Made by a program: the position numbers and the translations under genes
Part shown: positions 14,510 through 15,474 of the stretch, in pieces
Layout of the letters: each line of letters begins with the position of its first letter
Numbering within the stretch: the stretch's first letter is position 1
Origin: UBA5216 sp963924885
Lineage (GTDB): Bacteria > Pseudomonadota > Gammaproteobacteria > Burkholderiales > SG8-41
Reading direction: 5' to 3'
Assembly (NCBI GenBank): GCA_963924885.1
Contig: CAWUUY010000346.1
Location: forward strand, 1 to 15,474
Length of the DNA: 15,474 nucleotides
Notes under the pieces: generated by a model
Told to the model about the DNA's origin: nothing
Seen by the model: only the letters and a program-made list of their open reading frames with translations
Database searches by the model: none

Positions 14510-15472
14510 TCATTCGCCCTTGATGCCAGCGGCTTTAACCACTTTACCCCACTTCACGATTTCACTTTGAAAGAAGCGGGCGAATTCTTCCGGTGAGTTA
14601 CCCACCGCATCCGCGCCGGCGTTCACCAGCACTTCTTTCAAACGCGGCGACAACAAACTTTCTTTGAGCGTGGCATTGACGCGCATCACCAGATCGCGCG
14701 ATGCGGTGCGCGGCAAAAACAAACCGTTCCAGCCCGCCGCGTCGTAACCGGCGATGCCGCCTTCGGCGATGGTGGGTATCTCGGGGAAAATCGCGGTGCG
14801 CGCAATCGCAGTCACGCCCAGCGCGCGCAGCCGTTGCGCCTTGATCATCGGCACCACCGCCGCGATCGGTGCGAACGTCATCGACACGTGGCCGCCCATC
14901 ACATCCGCCACCGCGGGCGCGGCGCCCTTGTACGGTACGTGGCTGATATGCGCGTTCGACAGCATGTTGAACAACACCAGCGCCAGATGATTGGAACTGC
15001 CCACCCCGGCGGAGCCCGAATTGAGCGTATTAGGATTCGACTTCGCCAGCGCCAGCAGTTCCTTGATCGATCGCACCGGCAGCGACGGATGCACCACCAG
15101 CACGTTCGGCATGGTGACCACCAGACTCACCGGCGCGAGATCGCGCACCGGATCGAACGGCAGTTTGGGAAACAGCGCGGGGCTGCTGGACAGCGCCGTG
15201 GTGCCGATCAACAGTGTGTAGCCGTCGGCCGCGGCGCGTACCGCCACCTCGACGCCGATGTTGCCGCTGGCGCCGGGCCGGTTGGACACAATCACCGGCT
15301 GCTTCCATAACTCGCCCATCTGCTGCGCCACCGCGCGTGCCATGAGATCAACCGAGCCGCCAGCAGTGAAGGGCGCGATCAGGGTGACGGTTTTTTCGGG
15401 GAAGGCTTGTGCCGATGCGCCGCATGCGTTGAGCAAAGCCATGCACACACCCGTAGCGTGCGCCATGCGCAC
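14510..15472 (-). CDS. Bug/TctC-family tripartite tricarboxylate receptor 4, 5' end at window edge
   Basis: The mature protein is complete and typical: FPEKTVTLIAPFTAGGSVDLMARAV, VIVSNRPGASGNIGVE, LPFDPVRDLAPVSL, HVPYKGAAPAVADVMGG, FPEIPTIAEGG and a C-terminus WGKVVKAAGIKGE. The start is uncertain. The frame is open to the window edge, and the only starts inside are GTG 15472 and ATG 15466 within a REP palindrome, or ATG 15442, which would leave a signal peptide of only 13 residues (MALLNACGASAQA). With the REP-encoded residues the leader is MRMAHATGVCMALLNACGASAQA, usable but with a short hydrophobic core. The true start may lie beyond the window. It is the first gene seen of the Bug-Bug-GST-SnoaL operon. 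Confidence 0.88.
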   Translation of the reverse strand: MRMAHATGVCMALLNACGASAQAFPEKTVTLIAPFTAGGSVDLMARAVAQQMGELWKQPVIVSNRPGASGNIGVEVAVRAAADGYTLLIGTTALSSSPALFPKLPFDPVRDLAPVSLVVTMPNVLVVHPSLPVRSIKELLALAKSNPNTLNSGSAGVGSSNHLALVLFNMLSNAHISHVPYKGAAPAVADVMGGHVSMTFAPIAAVVPMIKAQRLRALGVTAIARTAIFPEIPTIAEGGIAGYDAAGWNGLFLPRTASRDLVMRVNATLKESLLSPRLKEVLVNAGADAVGNSPEEFARFFQSEIVKWGKVVKAAGIKGE

Positions 15473-15474
15473 GA
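15453..15474 (+). repeat. REP palindrome copy 4, at the window edge
   Basis: GTAG head, stem CGTGCGC / GCGCACG, loop CAT, final A: identical over its 22 nt to the copy at 12-33. It is the last sequence of the window and overlaps the 5' end of the Bug 4 reading frame, where its complement encodes VRMAHAT. Confidence 0.88.

Noticed and set aside
13500..14513. Starting Bug receptor 3 at ATG 14513
   Set aside because: That start would put the strong GGAGGAGG ribosome site inside the coding sequence and add MTEEG before a normal signal peptide.
14236..14523. Plus-strand 95-codon frame with CPEPVEVG over the start of Bug receptor 3
   Set aside because: The PEPVE string is just the translation of the dispersed repeat; the frame is antisense to a clear Bug gene.

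Overview
The window looks like part of a chromosome or metagenome contig from a GC-rich betaproteobacterium, probably Burkholderiales-like. The reasons are four periplasmic TctC/Bug-type solute-binding receptors, compact catabolic operons and the codon style. There are no rRNA or tRNA genes, no CRISPR array and no phage genes. The last bases of the window are a REP palindrome, and another copy lies at 12-33, so the window ends may be assembly breaks at repeats (inference).

Layout. (1) 1-700: a decayed REP-associated tyrosine transposase (RAYT) pseudogene on the minus strand, flanked by three copies of its own GTAG-headed REP palindrome. (2) 708-7052, minus strand: an apparent operon read in the order PQQ dehydrogenase 3, PQQ dehydrogenase 2 (predicted lipoprotein), PQQ dehydrogenase 1, small class I cytochrome c, alpha/beta hydrolase. 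All three dehydrogenases carry the Asp-x-Asp metal motif of lanthanide-dependent (XoxF-type) enzymes. (3) 7362-9284, minus strand: a fumarylacetoacetate-hydrolase-fold enzyme followed by a Bug receptor. (4) 9527-12329, plus strand: a Bug receptor, an ACMSD-like amidohydrolase and a small outer-membrane beta-barrel protein. (5) 12332-15474, minus strand: Bug, Bug, glutathione-S-transferase-like protein and SnoaL/NTF2-like protein, with the first Bug gene running to the window edge.

How the genes may work together (inference): PQQ dehydrogenases in the periplasm would oxidise an alcohol or aldehyde and pass electrons to the adjacent cytochrome c. Bug receptors would bind carboxylic acids in the periplasm. 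FAH-fold, amidohydrolase, GST and SnoaL-type enzymes would process the carbon skeleton in the cytoplasm. No TctA/TctB membrane components are present, so the receptors are orphans here.

The most striking observation is in PQQ dehydrogenase 3. Its reading frame is intact over about 560 codons except for one TGA, which falls exactly on the second cysteine of the conserved adjacent Cys-Cys pair. A perfect 8-bp hairpin with a 6-nt G-containing loop starts 9 nt after the TGA, at a distance and shape compatible with a bacterial SECIS element. This gene is either a selenoprotein with a Cys-Sec pair, which I do not know to be described for quinoprotein dehydrogenases, or a fresh nonsense allele. The sequence alone does not settle it. 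Also notable are REP-like palindromes inside the signal-peptide coding regions of the cytochrome and of the last Bug receptor, and a short dispersed repeat inserted at the mature N-terminus of another Bug receptor.
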